A program made the translations under genes and the position numbers. Shown piece by piece: positions 30,108-39,620 of a stretch of DNA of 64,000 bases. How positions within the stretch are numbered: position 1 is the first letter of the stretch; each line of letters starts with the position of its first letter. Source of the DNA: CAWBVG01 sp963792175 (GTDB lineage: Bacteria; Acidobacteriota; Vicinamibacteria; Vicinamibacterales; CAVVIG01); NCBI GenBank assembly GCA_963792175.1, contig CAWBVG010000048.1, positions 18,325-82,324 of the forward strand. The letters are read 5' to 3'. The notes beneath the pieces are model-generated. The model ran no database searches and was not told the DNA's origin. It saw only the letters and a program-made list of their open reading frames with translations.

Positions 30108-32783
30108 TCAGGTGGTACCTGACCTCCCGCCCGGTATCTCCGCGCGCAGCGCGCGCATCGGATCGATCGTCGCCGCGCGCCGCGCGGGTGCGAGACACGC
30201 CAGCGCCGCCACGACCGCCAGCGTGATGGCGACCGCCACATACGTCGGCGGATCGGTCGGCTCGACGGCGAACAGCAGGCGAGTCACGACCCGCGTCAGC
30301 ATCAGCGCGCCGCCGATGCCCAGCACGAGCCCCGCGGCGACCGGACCGAGACCCTGCCCGAGGATCATCCGGACGACACTGGATCGCGGAGCGCCGAGTG
30401 CCATCCGCACGCCGATTTCCGTCGTCCGCTGGTTCACGAGGAATGACACGACACCGGCGATGCCGGCCGCGGTGATCACCAGCGCCACGGCGGCAAACAG
30501 CGTCACCAGCAGCGCGGTGAGACGCGGCGGCGCCAGCGATCGGCTGCGCACAGCTTCGAGCGTCTGGATGCGGCTGACCGGCTGGCGGGCGTCCACCTCG
30601 TGGACCACGTCCGGGATGCGGCGCGCGAACGCCGATGGATCCGACGCGCGCGCGAACCAGGAGCGTCGCATTCAACGGCGCGGTCTGCGCGAAGGCGCGG
30701 TAGATCTCGTCGGTCGGCTTCTCGTTCGAGGGCGTAGTCGCGCGTGTCATTCACCATGCCGACGATGGTCATCCAGGTGCGGCCGTTGTCGAACGAAACG
30801 CGGCGTCCGACCGGATCGGTGTCCGGGAAAAAGTGCCGCGCCATCGACAGGTTGACAATCGCCACCGCCGGCGCCGTCGCATCGTCGGCAGCGGTGAACA
30901 GCCGGCCGCTCAGCAGCGTCATGCCGATGGTCTGGAAGTAGGCGGGCGACGCGAACTTGATGTCGACCTGCGGACGCGCGCTGCGGTCGCCGAGCGATTG
31001 ACCCTCGATCGTCAGCCCGGCGAGGAATGGTTGCTGCTGATCGAGAGGCACCGTGATGCCGAGCGCCGCCGCCTGCACGCCGGGTTCGGCTTCGACCTTG
31101 TCCAGCACCGACTTGAAGAAGGTGCGGCGCGCGTTGGCGAGTGTTGTACTTCACGAAGTCGAGCGACACGACCATCGTGATCACCCGGTCGGTGCGAAAA
31201 CCGCCATCGACCTGCTGCAGCTTGATGAAGCTGCGGACCAGCAGGCCGGCGCCGACCAGCAGCACGAACGAGATGGCCACCTGCGCCACGATCAGCGCGT
31301 TGCGCGCGCCCATGCGCGCGCTGCCGACCGTCCGGTGGCCCGCCTCGGTGACGCTGGCGGTCCGCCGGGTGACCGCGGGCAGCAATCCGAACAGCAGTCC
31401 CGTGAAGACCGAGACGCCGAGCGTGAAGGCGAGCACCGTGCCGTCGATGGAGATCTCGTCGGCGCGCGGCGTGAAGCGCGACGTGAAGCCGACGAGCAGG
31501 TCGCGAACCAGATAGCCGCAGCCGAGGCCGAGCGCACCGCCGGCGACCGCCAGCATCGTGCTCTCGGTCAACAGTTGGCGAGCGATGCGGCCGCGTCCCG
31601 CCCCGAGCGCGGTGCGCACCGCCAGCTCGCGCTGGCGTCCCAACACCCGCGCCAGCGCCAGGTTCGCGACGTTGGCAGCCACCAGCAGCAGCACGAATCC
31701 GGTGGTCGCGAGCAGGATGAGCAGCGTCGGGCGGGCATCTCGCGTCAGTTCGTCGCGCACCGACGCCGCGGCCGCATGGAAGCCGGTGTGAGCGGCGTCG
31801 TAGTCCGCCGGATACTCGTGGTTCAGGCGATCGGAGACGACGGCGAGGTCGTTCTGGACGCGATCGAGGGTGGCATCCGGCCGCAGGCGGCCGATCGCCG
31901 TCAGCATCCGCCCCTGCCGATTCGCGATCGTCTGGGGATTGGATCGGAACGGGCACGCCGACGGTGGCATGTAGACGTCGTTCTCGGCGGGAAACTGCGG
32001 AATCGGCGGCAGGACGCCAACCACGGTGTGCACGCGGTCGTTCATTTCGAACGCGCGACCGACGATGCCGGGATCTCCGCCGAGCGCGTTCTGCCAGAAC
32101 GAGTGGCTGACGAGCAGCACGGCTGGCGCACCGGGCGAATCGTCGTCCGCCCGGAACGTGCGCCCCAGCATCGGCTTGACGCCGAGCACATCGAAGAACT
32201 CGGGCGAGACGACGCCGGTCTGCACGCGCGTGGCTTCGCCACGACCGAGCAGATTGAACGACATCTGGTGGTACTCGACGATGGTGTCGAGCGACGGCGT
32301 CTGCGCCCGGTAATCCTGGATCTCCTTGACCGACACGCCGGCGTTGGCGACGCCGATCCGCGGCGCCTGCTGGCGCACCTCGACGAGGCGATCGCCGTGC
32401 GTGTACGGCAGCGGCCGCAGCAGCACGGCATGCACGACGCTGAAGATCGCCGTATTCGCGCCGATGCCGAGGGCGAGTGTGAGCAGAACGACCGCGGTGT
32501 AGCCGGGATACTTCGCGAGCGAGCGTGCGGCGTAGCGCACGTCCTGCCGGATGGCATCGATCGCCCGCAGGCCCCATGAATCGCGGCAGTCGTCCTTGAC
32601 CTGCGCGACACTGCCGAAGCGGCGGCGCGCGGCGTCGGCCGCCTCGGCCGGATTCATCCCGCGCGCAATCAGCGCCTCGATTTCGAGCTCGAGGTGATGG
32701 CGCATCTCCGCCTCCATCGAACTCTCGAAGCCTGACGATCGCAGCGAGCCGCGGAGCCGCCGCAGGACGGAGGTCATCGACAT
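30108..32783 (-). CDS. ADOP-type ABC transporter permease (MacB/FtsX), frameshifted
   Basis: About 890 residues. A short helical N-terminal domain typical of the acidobacterial duplicated orphan permease family (ESSMEAEMRHHLELEIEALI, GMNPAEAADAARRRFG) precedes two MacB_PCD/FtsX repeats. The first has YTAVVLLTLALGIGANTAIFSVVHAVLLRPLPY. The second ends TTEIGVRMALGAPRSSVVRMIL and DPMRALRAE. Breaks occur near 31140, 30730 and 30660. No ATPase gene is adjacent, as is usual for this family. The substrate is unknown. Such permeases may export peptides or lipids. The start lies 10 bases after the PadR gene. Confidence 0.88.
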
Positions 32784-32793
32784 CGGAACCTCG

Positions 32794-33126
32794 TTACGCG
32801 TGCTGCAGAACGCGGGCGACGGCGGCCGTGATCCGCTCCCAGCTTGCCGTTTCCTCCGCCAGCTGCTTGCGTCCGGACTTGGTGAGCCGGTAGTACTTGG
32901 CCCGCCGGTTGTTGTCCGAGTCGCCCCACGCCGACTCGATCCACCCTTGCTGCTCGAGCCGGTACAGCGCCGGGTAGAGAGACCCCTGATTGACCTGGAG
33001 GACATCCTGTGACAATTGCTGCAGGCGCTGGGCGATGCCCCAGCCATGCATGTCACCAGACGCCAGCGTGCGGAGAATCAGGAGGTCGAGCGTGCCCTGG
33101 AGGAGGTCGCTCTTCTCGCGCTTCAT
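32794..33126 (-). CDS. PadR-family transcriptional regulator (acidobacterial type)
   Basis: 110 residues. KREKSDLLQGTLDLLILRTL, MHGWGIAQRLQQLSQDVLQVNQGSLYPALYRLEQQGWI and NNRRAKYYRLTKSGRKQL are the winged-helix elements of PadR. This particular form is found next to ADOP permeases in Acidobacteria. It probably represses the operon it heads and responds to an unknown ligand. The start ATG at 33126 follows an AGGAGAA-type ribosome binding site. The 93 bases to the divergent gene at 33220 must hold both promoters. Confidence 0.93.
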   Translation of the reverse strand: MKREKSDLLQGTLDLLILRTLASGDMHGWGIAQRLQQLSQDVLQVNQGSLYPALYRLEQQGWIESAWGDSDNNRRAKYYRLTKSGRKQLAEETASWERITAAVARVLQHA

Positions 33127-33203
33127 GCTTTCTCCTGTAGACGATCGACAAGGAGAATAGGTTCCCGCCCCGCAGGCTGTCAAGCCGCCGGCGCGACTCG
33201 CCG

Positions 33204-33209
33204 TATAAT
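33204..33209 (+). promoter_or_regulatory. -10 element TATAAT of the FHA-GAF-phosphatase gene
   Basis: A perfect TATAAT lies only ten bases before the ATG at 33220. No good -35 is visible at 16-18 bases. The predicted transcript start falls three to five bases from the ATG, so the mRNA would be leaderless or nearly so, as also seen at 22471 and 41183. Confidence 0.5.
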
Positions 33210-33219
33210 CCGAGTCCGC

Positions 33220-34849
33220 ATGTCCGATTCCCAGACCACCCCGGTCCCCCGGCTGGTCATCACCGACGCGCTCGGCCGGCGCATCGTCCCGATCGACAAA
33301 CCGCTGTTTTCGATCGGCCGCCGGAGCGAGACCGATCTGCGTCTGCCCGGCGCCGATATCTCCCGCGTCCACGCGGAGATTACGCTCGAAAACGGCCAGT
33401 GCACGATTCGGGACAAGCAGTCGCGGTTCGGCACCTTCGTCAACAACGAGCGCACGAACGAACGGGTCCTCGCCCACGGCGATCAGATTCGCTTCGGCCA
33501 GGCTGGCGACACCGAAATCGTCTTCTTCGTCGACGACGAGGCGCCGTCGGTCGAACGGAGCGCGATCTCCGCGGCGACGGAGCTGCGCCAGATGGCGGCG
33601 CTGCTCGAGAGTCTGCGCGCGCTCGGTTCGGGCCGCGTACTCGAGGAAGTGCTGTCGCTGGTACTCGACTCCGCGATCGAAGTGACCGGTGCGGAACGGG
33701 GCTTCATCATGATGGCCAACAGCAAAACTGGCCAGCTGGAATTCAAGCTTGCCCGTGCGCGAGGGAAGGTGACGCTCTCCGGCCGCACGTTCGAGACGAG
33801 CCGCAAGATCCCGGAGTCCGTCTTCGCCACCGGCAAACAGACGATCGTCGAAGACCTCCTCGACGGCGACCTGGCGCAGCTCCACACCGGCACGGTCGCG
33901 CTCGGGATTCGCCACGTGCTGTGCACGCCCCTGCGCCTGGTGCGCTACGTGGAGCGCGCCGAGCAAAAAGTCGCCGACGAGCTGATCGGGGTGTTGTATC
34001 TGGACAGCCGCGAGCGGGGCGCCCTGCGGTCCGCCTCGGCGACCGCGGCGCTCGACACGCTGTCGGCCGAAGCCGCGCTCGCGATCGAGAACGCGCGCCT
34101 GTATCGCGAAGCGCTCGACAAAGCAAAGTTCGAGCAGGAGCTCAAGGTGGCCGCGGCGATTCAACAATCGCTGCTGCCGGTGGCAACTCGCGAAGGCGAT
34201 TTCTTCTCGACGGCGGCGGAGTCGGTCGCGTGCCGCGCGGTTGGCGGCGACTTCTACGACTACGTCGATCTGCCAACCGGACGTTTCGGCTTCATCCTCG
34301 GCGACGTGGCGGGCAAAGGATCGCCGGCGGCGCTGCTGGCGGCGGCGGTGCTGGGCATGTTCAGCGCGGAGGCTACCTATCAGACCGGCGCGGCGACGCT
34401 CATCACGCGCCTCAACACCGGCCTGTTCCGCCGCGCCATCGAATCGCGGTTTCTGACGACGTTCTACGGCATGCTGGCGCCGGACGGGTCGTTCACCTAC
34501 TGCAACGCGGGACACAACGCGCCGCTGCTGGTGTCAGGGTCCGAGATCCGGCGGCTGGAAACCGGAGGCGTGGTGCTCGGCCTCTTCGAGCACGCGTCGT
34601 TCGAGGAGGAAAGCCTGACGCTGAAGCCAGGCGATCTGATCATCGCCTTCAGCGACGGCGTCACCGAGGCGCTCGATCCGGCGGGCGAGGAATACACCGA
34701 CGATCGGCTGCTGGCCTGCGCGCGCGCACACGTCGGCGAAGAGCCCGCAGGAGGTGCTCGACGCGCTGCTCGCCGACGTCAAGGCGTTCTGCGCCGATGC
34801 GACGCAGAGCGACGACGTCACCGTCGTCATGGTCAGATACAACGGGTAG
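33220..34849 (+). CDS. FHA-GAF-PP2C (SpoIIE-type) signalling phosphatase
   Basis: About 543 residues in three domains. FHA, residues 10-105: FSIGRRSETDLRLPGADISRVHAEI with the GR, S-R-x-H and N of the phosphothreonine site. GAF, residues 125-300: GFIMMANSKTGQLEFKLARA. SpoIIE/PP2C, residues 320-540: GGDFYDYVDLPTGRFGFILGDVAGKG with its metal-binding Asp residues, and IIAFSDGVTEALDP. A base loss or gain near 34740 moves the true C-terminus (DDVTVVMVRYNG) to another frame. It should dephosphorylate serine or threonine, perhaps an anti-sigma antagonist, after binding a phosphoprotein partner. Confidence 0.92.
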
Positions 34850-34868
34850 AACGCCCGGCGCCGCACCC

Positions 34869-36003
34869 TCAGTCGTCAGCGCTCCGGCGGCGAAGCCACT
34901 TCGGGGCACCGGCAAGCGCGCGCCAGACGTACAAACCTGGAAGCAGAACGTTCGATTGGACACCGTATCGCGCGCGCATGTAGCTTGCCGGCGGCACGAG
35001 GTGTTCCCGGATCAGGCGGCCGCGCGCCCGCCAGTTGGGCAGCGCGTCGAGATCGAGGCGTAGCACGCGCGCCTGCGTCCACGCTTCCTGCTCCAGGGTC
35101 GCGACGTCCTGACAGCCTCCTCCGCGGCGGGCACGGAGCGCATCGATAACAGCGTCCGCAGCGCGGTTGCCGAACCGGTCCCGCGCGAGTGCGAGGCCCT
35201 CGGCCGCAACCTGCCCGAGCCCTCGAGCCGCTGCCAACTCTTGAAGCTGCGTCATCTCCTCTGGGCGCAGCCGGCTCGCCAGCACGTGGAGATCGTAAAT
35301 CCACAGGAGATTCTGCGAGCCCGGATGATGGCCCGCCCGGTGGACGAGCGCCAGCAGCAGCGCGTGGACGTCGTCGGGGGTCACCGCCGCGGAACCGAGG
35401 GCGTCAACGCGCACCCGGCCGCCCCACAGCTCCTCCCAGCTGAAACGTTCGGCGAGCACCTGCAGGTTCGATATCTTCCAATGCACGTCGAACGCATGCG
35501 CGATGCCGTGTCGATCGATCTTGTGGTAATGACATTGATAGGAGACGAGGCGTCCTGACGTCTCCGCCGGGTGGACGTAGCCCCGCCCTTTGAGGACACG
35601 CTCCAGCATCGGCAGGTCCGTGGCCGGCACGAGCAGGTCCGTGTCGGCGCGGACGCGCAAGTGGGCGGCCGGATAATGCCTGTGCGCCAGCGCAGCACCC
35701 TTGAAGAGCAGCGCGCGGACACCGGCGGCACTCAGCTCCTCGAGGACGTGCACGAGCTCGGTATGCCGCACCACGTCCTCGATCACCGCGGCGCGTTCGG
35801 CCCGTTGAAACGTCTCGACGAATTGCGGCGGCGAATCGTGGAGCCGGCCCGCGGCTCGAAGCGTCCAACCCAGCATCAGCAGGATTCGGTGTCGGACCGC
35901 GGCCTCGATCAACGACGCCGCATCGACGCCGGCGGAGGCGACCGTCCAGCCGGCCGGATCAACCAGCGCTCGTCCGACGATCGCCGAGGCGTCCTACGCT
36001 CAT
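34869..36003 (-). CDS. Nucleotidyltransferase-family protein of the lasso cluster
   Basis: About 375 residues. The active-site strand reads RALLFKGAALAHRHYPAAHLRVRADTDLLV, matching the KG..L...Y......R...DiDlLv signature of the NTP_transf_5 nucleotidyltransferase-like family. FDVHWKISNLQ and ALLLALVHRAGHHPGSQNLLWIYDLHVL are also typical. Family members accompany kinases in some lasso-peptide clusters. In the pseudomycoidin pathway one is reported to modify the phosphorylated C-terminus further (recalled from the literature, to be checked). I place the start at the ATG at 36003, two bases after the oxygenase stop. This needs one frame correction near 35985. An in-frame alternative is TTG at 35912. 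Confidence 0.8.
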
Positions 36004-36005
36004 GC

Positions 36006-37213
36006 TCACTCGTGAATCGCAATCAGATCGTGCGTCAGCAGCATGCCCACCAGCGTGCGAACCATTCCTTCGTCGAGCCGGCCGGCGACGGCGTCAATCA
36101 GGTGGGCTGATCGGCAGTGGCGTGTTGTCGTCCAGCTGCTCGATGATCCACTGCATGCTTCGCGGGAACCTGCATCTGCGTCCGCGGCACCGCACTTCGA
36201 TCGCCTCCCCATCCTGGCCACCGGCTGCGACAATGTGAGCAGCGGCCTTTCAACCTGACGAGAAAGCCGTTGCCCGCAGGCAGGCCCTCGGGCGTCGCGC
36301 TCCACGGAAGATTGAACGAGGGCCGCGTCTTGGAATTGCCGCCGGTCTCGCAGAAGTACTGTTCCACCAGATCGGGGACAAGGCCATCCAGCAGCGCACG
36401 TCGCAACTCCTCGCGTAGCGGAGCCGTTCGGCGGGCGGTGCGAAGAGCGGCAGCTCGCGGTCGGCCATTTCGTGCGTGCGCAGCCGGTTGACGATCCACA
36501 GCAACAGATCCATGCCGCGAGGGGTCTTGACGCCCACCGTCAGATGAAGCGCCGGCTCGTTCATCGGCACCGCCACGTGATAGCAGCCCCTGGGGATGTA
36601 CAGGAGATCGCCGGGCTCGAGGACCTGGTCGAGCGATGCGCCGGCCGGCGGCACCGACCGCGCTGCCCAGCCCGGTGCGATCCACGCCATCCACTGAGAA
36701 CCCATAGAGGAGCCACCGCTTTCGTCCCTCCAGGTGGAGGATGAACACCTCCTGGTCGTCACGATGCAGATCGAGGCCGTGCAGGGCACGCCACGCCGCG
36801 TAGAGGTTGATCTGCGTGTCGCTGCGGAAGAACGTCTCGAACGATTCGCTCAGGCGGGTGAGTGGCTCGTGCAGTTCGTCGATCGCATCGAACGACAGCG
36901 TCGCGCCGCGCCGAAGCTGATCGGTGACGTCGCTGGCGCGGATCCTGGCATGTGACGCCGCGATATCCGAGTAACTGGCAGGGTCGAGGTCGCGTCCCTG
37001 ACGGGCCAGCCGGAATCGACGGGGCTCGCGCCAATGGTGCGCCGAGCAATCTCGTTGAGCGACCGTCCACGAGAGCAAGCCGAGAATCTGTCGGCGGCAC
37101 CGCGGCAGAAGCAGATGCTGCTTGGCCCAGTATCGCGAGAGGAATTCGTCCGGCGATACCGGGGCGAGGAGCGCGGCCAGCCACGACGACTCGGAATCGC
37201 TGCGAGGGTCCAT
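36006..37213 (-). CDS. Cupin/JmjC-like 2-oxoglutarate oxygenase in lasso cluster, frameshifted
   Basis: About 400 residues. An N-terminal segment WLAALLAPVSPDEFLSRYWAKQHLLLPR precedes the double-stranded beta-helix core. The Fe(II)-binding HxD lies in GLDLHRDDQEVFILHLEGRKRWLLY, and the distal His in DLLYIPRGCYHVAV, in another frame. These match the Cupin_4 family (ribosomal oxygenases such as YcfD), which hydroxylate arginine or histidine side chains. Breaks occur near 36680, 36420 and 36230. I use the ATG at 37213 (MDPRSDSESSW). Apparent sequence upstream of it belongs to the lasso precursor. Context makes it a candidate tailoring hydroxylase for the lasso peptide, though a housekeeping role is not excluded. 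Confidence 0.75.
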
Positions 37214-37277
37214 AGCCTGTGGGACCCGAATGCTCAGCGCACGGCGCGGGGAATCGCCTTCGCGCTCAGCGGCCGGC

Positions 37278-37456
37278 CTAGGACGTGAAGTGCTTGTTCG
37301 GGTGACCGGCGCCGTCGTTGGTCTTCGAGCCGGCCACGGCCTTGGTGATCTCGGCCAGGTCGCCGTACACCTGCAACTGTGGCTTCTGGTACGCCTTGCG
37401 CGTTGGTGCCTGCGCTCGGGTTCTCGTCCTTGACGGGCGCATTCGTGCGGTTTCAT
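37278..37456 (-). CDS. Lasso peptide precursor (A gene), broken frame
   Basis: In the frame that ends at TAG 37278-37280, the leader end is YQKPQLQVYGDLAEITK, an exact fit to YxxPxLxxxGxxxxxTx, the motif bound by B1 proteins and cut by B2 proteins one residue after the conserved Thr. The core that follows is AVAGSKTNDGAGHPNKHFTS. Asp9 is its only acidic residue, so the ring should be Ala1-Asp9, leaving an 11-residue tail ending in Ser20. In this frame alone the gene could start only at ATG 37442. The better start is ATG 37456, which overlaps the cyclase stop (TGATG) and follows GGGGAG. Using it requires correcting indels in the first 15 codons. Confidence 0.85.
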
Positions 37457-39306
37457 CACGGATCTCCCCGTTTAAGTGGTATGGCGAGATTCCGCAGCCA
37501 GTAATTCAAGCCAAGCGGCCGCAACGCGGCGCGCAACTCGAGCGAGCTCTTCGGCATGCTGAAGGAATCTTGACCGGGTTCACGTAGCTGCAACAGATCC
37601 GGCGACGGCACCAGGCGGGGCAATCCAGACGCGAGGACCCGCTTGAAATCGGGGCTCACCGGAATCGTCGTCTTTCTTTCGCGCGAGCACATCCCGGCAA
37701 CGCCGTTCGCATCGACCTGCGGATGATCAGCTTGTTCCGGCACCACGGCATGGCGGGCAGCGCCAGCATGTATTGCACCAGCCGCAGGTCGAGAAACGGA
37801 TGCCGAATCTCGCAGTGACTCAAGGCGCCGTTGATGTCGCAGTCGTCAAACAGCGGCTGCCATCGAGGTCGCGGTGAACCCGTCGTAGCCCAGAGGCCTG
37901 ACGGGGTGCGGTGACGAAGTCGTCCGCTGCTCGCGCTTCCCATCTCTCTCTGCAGCCGCACCGTGTCAGCGAATTCTTCGTTGAGCCAGCCGGGAAACAG
38001 TTCCCGCCACCGCTTCCGGTGTGCCTCCTGGCGCCGGCCAACTGCCGAATCGATGACCAGAACGGCACGCGCGGATGCATCAACAGATCGCTCGACAGCG
38101 CGCGGACCAGTCGAACGCCACGCGTCGTCGGGCCACGAGATGCGACAGGTAGGGGCGCCACTCGTACCGCAGCGCGTTATCGGGTCCTTCTCCATACAGA
38201 AACACGCCGCGCCTGCGGGGTCATCGCTCTTGAAGAACTCGACGCCGGCCGCGAATGCCGGCGGATTGTCGACCGGCTCAGGCGTGTGGACCGACACCTG
38301 ATCCCAATCGGCGATCGACGTCTCGTCGTCCCTCACGTCATACCGAATGGGAATGTTCAAGTAGTCCGCAACCAGACCGGCGTAATGTCGCTCGGAGTCC
38401 GGGATCAGCCGATCGTACACCGAAGTGATCGCCTGCAGAAAAAAGTCGCTGGAACACTCGCGCAACAGGCTCAGCGCGACAGCCGCGAGCGTCGGCGAAT
38501 CCAGCCCACCGCTCATCAACACGCCGACGCGCCGGGTTCGCAGCCGATCGCGCAGCGCGGCGCGCAGCAGCTCCGTGAACCGGTCCGAGTAATCGTCCGC
38601 GCGCTTGAAATGGATCGGCTCCTCGACCGGCAGCGTCCAGTACCGGCGGCACTGCGCCATGCCATTCGACCAGGTGATGCTGTGGGCCGGAGGCAGCCGC
38701 CGGATGTCGCGAAACGAGGTGGTGTCGATCTCCTGGTTGGCGCCGAACAGCAGGAAGTCGGCGATCGCCGGATCGTTCAGATCGCGCGACACCGCCGGAT
38801 GCAGGCGGATGCAGTCGAGCGTGTTGCTGAAGAGGACCGTCTGCCCGAGCTGCGCATAGAAGAACGGCTTGACGCCGAGCTGATCCCGCGCGCAGAACAG
38901 ACGCTGTCGCGGCTCGTCCCAGACGGCGAACGTGAAGTCGCCGAGCAGCCGGCTCACGCAATCCTCACCCCAGACAGCAGTAGGCGCGGAGGATCAGTTC
39001 GACGTCCGTCGCGTCGGAGGCGACGTCCTGCTGGTCTCGCGCCCTGAGCTCGGCGATGAGATCCTGCCGCGCATCGACTCGCGCGTCGGCGACGATCCAT
39101 CGCCGGCCGTCGAGCGTGAATGGCTGCGCCTCGCGCACCGACTCCTCGGTGATTCTCAGCAGCGTATGACCGAAGCCGACGTTGTTCCTGCCCAGCGCGC
39201 GCTGGCCGTCCGGGCCGCGAAAGCCCAGGTACGCCGTCATCCGACCGAGCAGGCCGCCATCGACCGGCGATCCGTCCAGATTCAGAATGCCGACAATGCC
39301 GCTCAT
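37456..39306 (-). CDS. Lasso cyclase (asparagine-synthetase-like, C gene), frameshifted
   Basis: About 617 residues. The N-terminal glutaminase-like domain begins MSGIVGILNLDGSPVDGG and continues FTFAVWDEPRQRLFCARDQLGVKPFFY. The synthetase domain has the ATP/PPi loop VGVLMSGGLDSPTLAAVAL. In asparagine synthetase B residue 2 is the catalytic Cys. Here it is Ser, so glutamine hydrolysis should be lost. Lasso cyclases adenylate the ring Asp/Glu side chain and close the macrolactam with the N-terminal amine. Breaks lie near 38960, 38200, 37900 and 37720. The C-terminus LNYWLRNLAIPLKRGDP ends in a TGA overlapping the precursor ATG. Confidence 0.85.
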
Positions 39307-39614
39307 GCCGGCTCGTGCGATGCCTCTATGCGCAGGACCAGCCTCGATCAGTTTCTGGCCGAGCAGCTGCTGGATGAATTCCTCGAGGTCCGCGCGCAAC
39401 TGCGCCGGTTCAACCTCGTACTCCGCGAGCAATGCGTCGTAGGCCGCCTGGATCGAGCTGGCGCTGGTGAGGCATTCCACATGCGCGTGCCCACCGGGTT
39501 CAAGACCCAGGTACAGCTCGTGTTCAGATTCAGCAGTACGCCTTCGTCGCCCACGAGACGAAACAGCACGTCCGGAGCCACGGTCAGACGCTCCGAAAAA
39601 GAGACCATCGTCAT
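39303..39614 (-). CDS. PqqD-like leader-recognition protein (lasso B1), frameshifted
   Basis: About 100 residues. FSERLTVAPDVLFRLVGDEGVLLNL is the PqqD/RRE beta-strand start. After a break near 39530 the helical part follows (SIQAAYDALLAEYEVEPAQL, then RADLEEFIQQLLGQKLIEAG). Such RiPP recognition elements bind the leader motif seen in the precursor and present it to the B2 protease. The frame runs on without a stop into the cyclase (GPAHRGIARAGMSGIVG). A single shift would instead end B1 at a TGA overlapping the cyclase ATG (39303-39306), the more usual arrangement. The start lies six bases after the kinase stop. Confidence 0.8.
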
Positions 39615-39620
39615 CGCCCC

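Noticed and set aside
31053..32579. Long plus-strand frames opposite the ADOP permease
   Set aside because: Antisense shadows. The permease motifs are unmistakable on the minus strand.
30108..32783. The ADOP permease as exporter of the lasso peptide
   Set aside because: It has its own PadR regulator and lies beyond a signalling phosphatase gene on the opposite strand. Family members are not known lasso exporters, and there is no ATPase.
36098..37459. 453-residue open frame that appears to start at the precursor start and run into the oxygenase
   Set aside because: Its first 80 residues are the wrong frame over the lasso precursor, and after about residue 270 it is again out of frame with the oxygenase. 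It joins pieces of two genes by chance.
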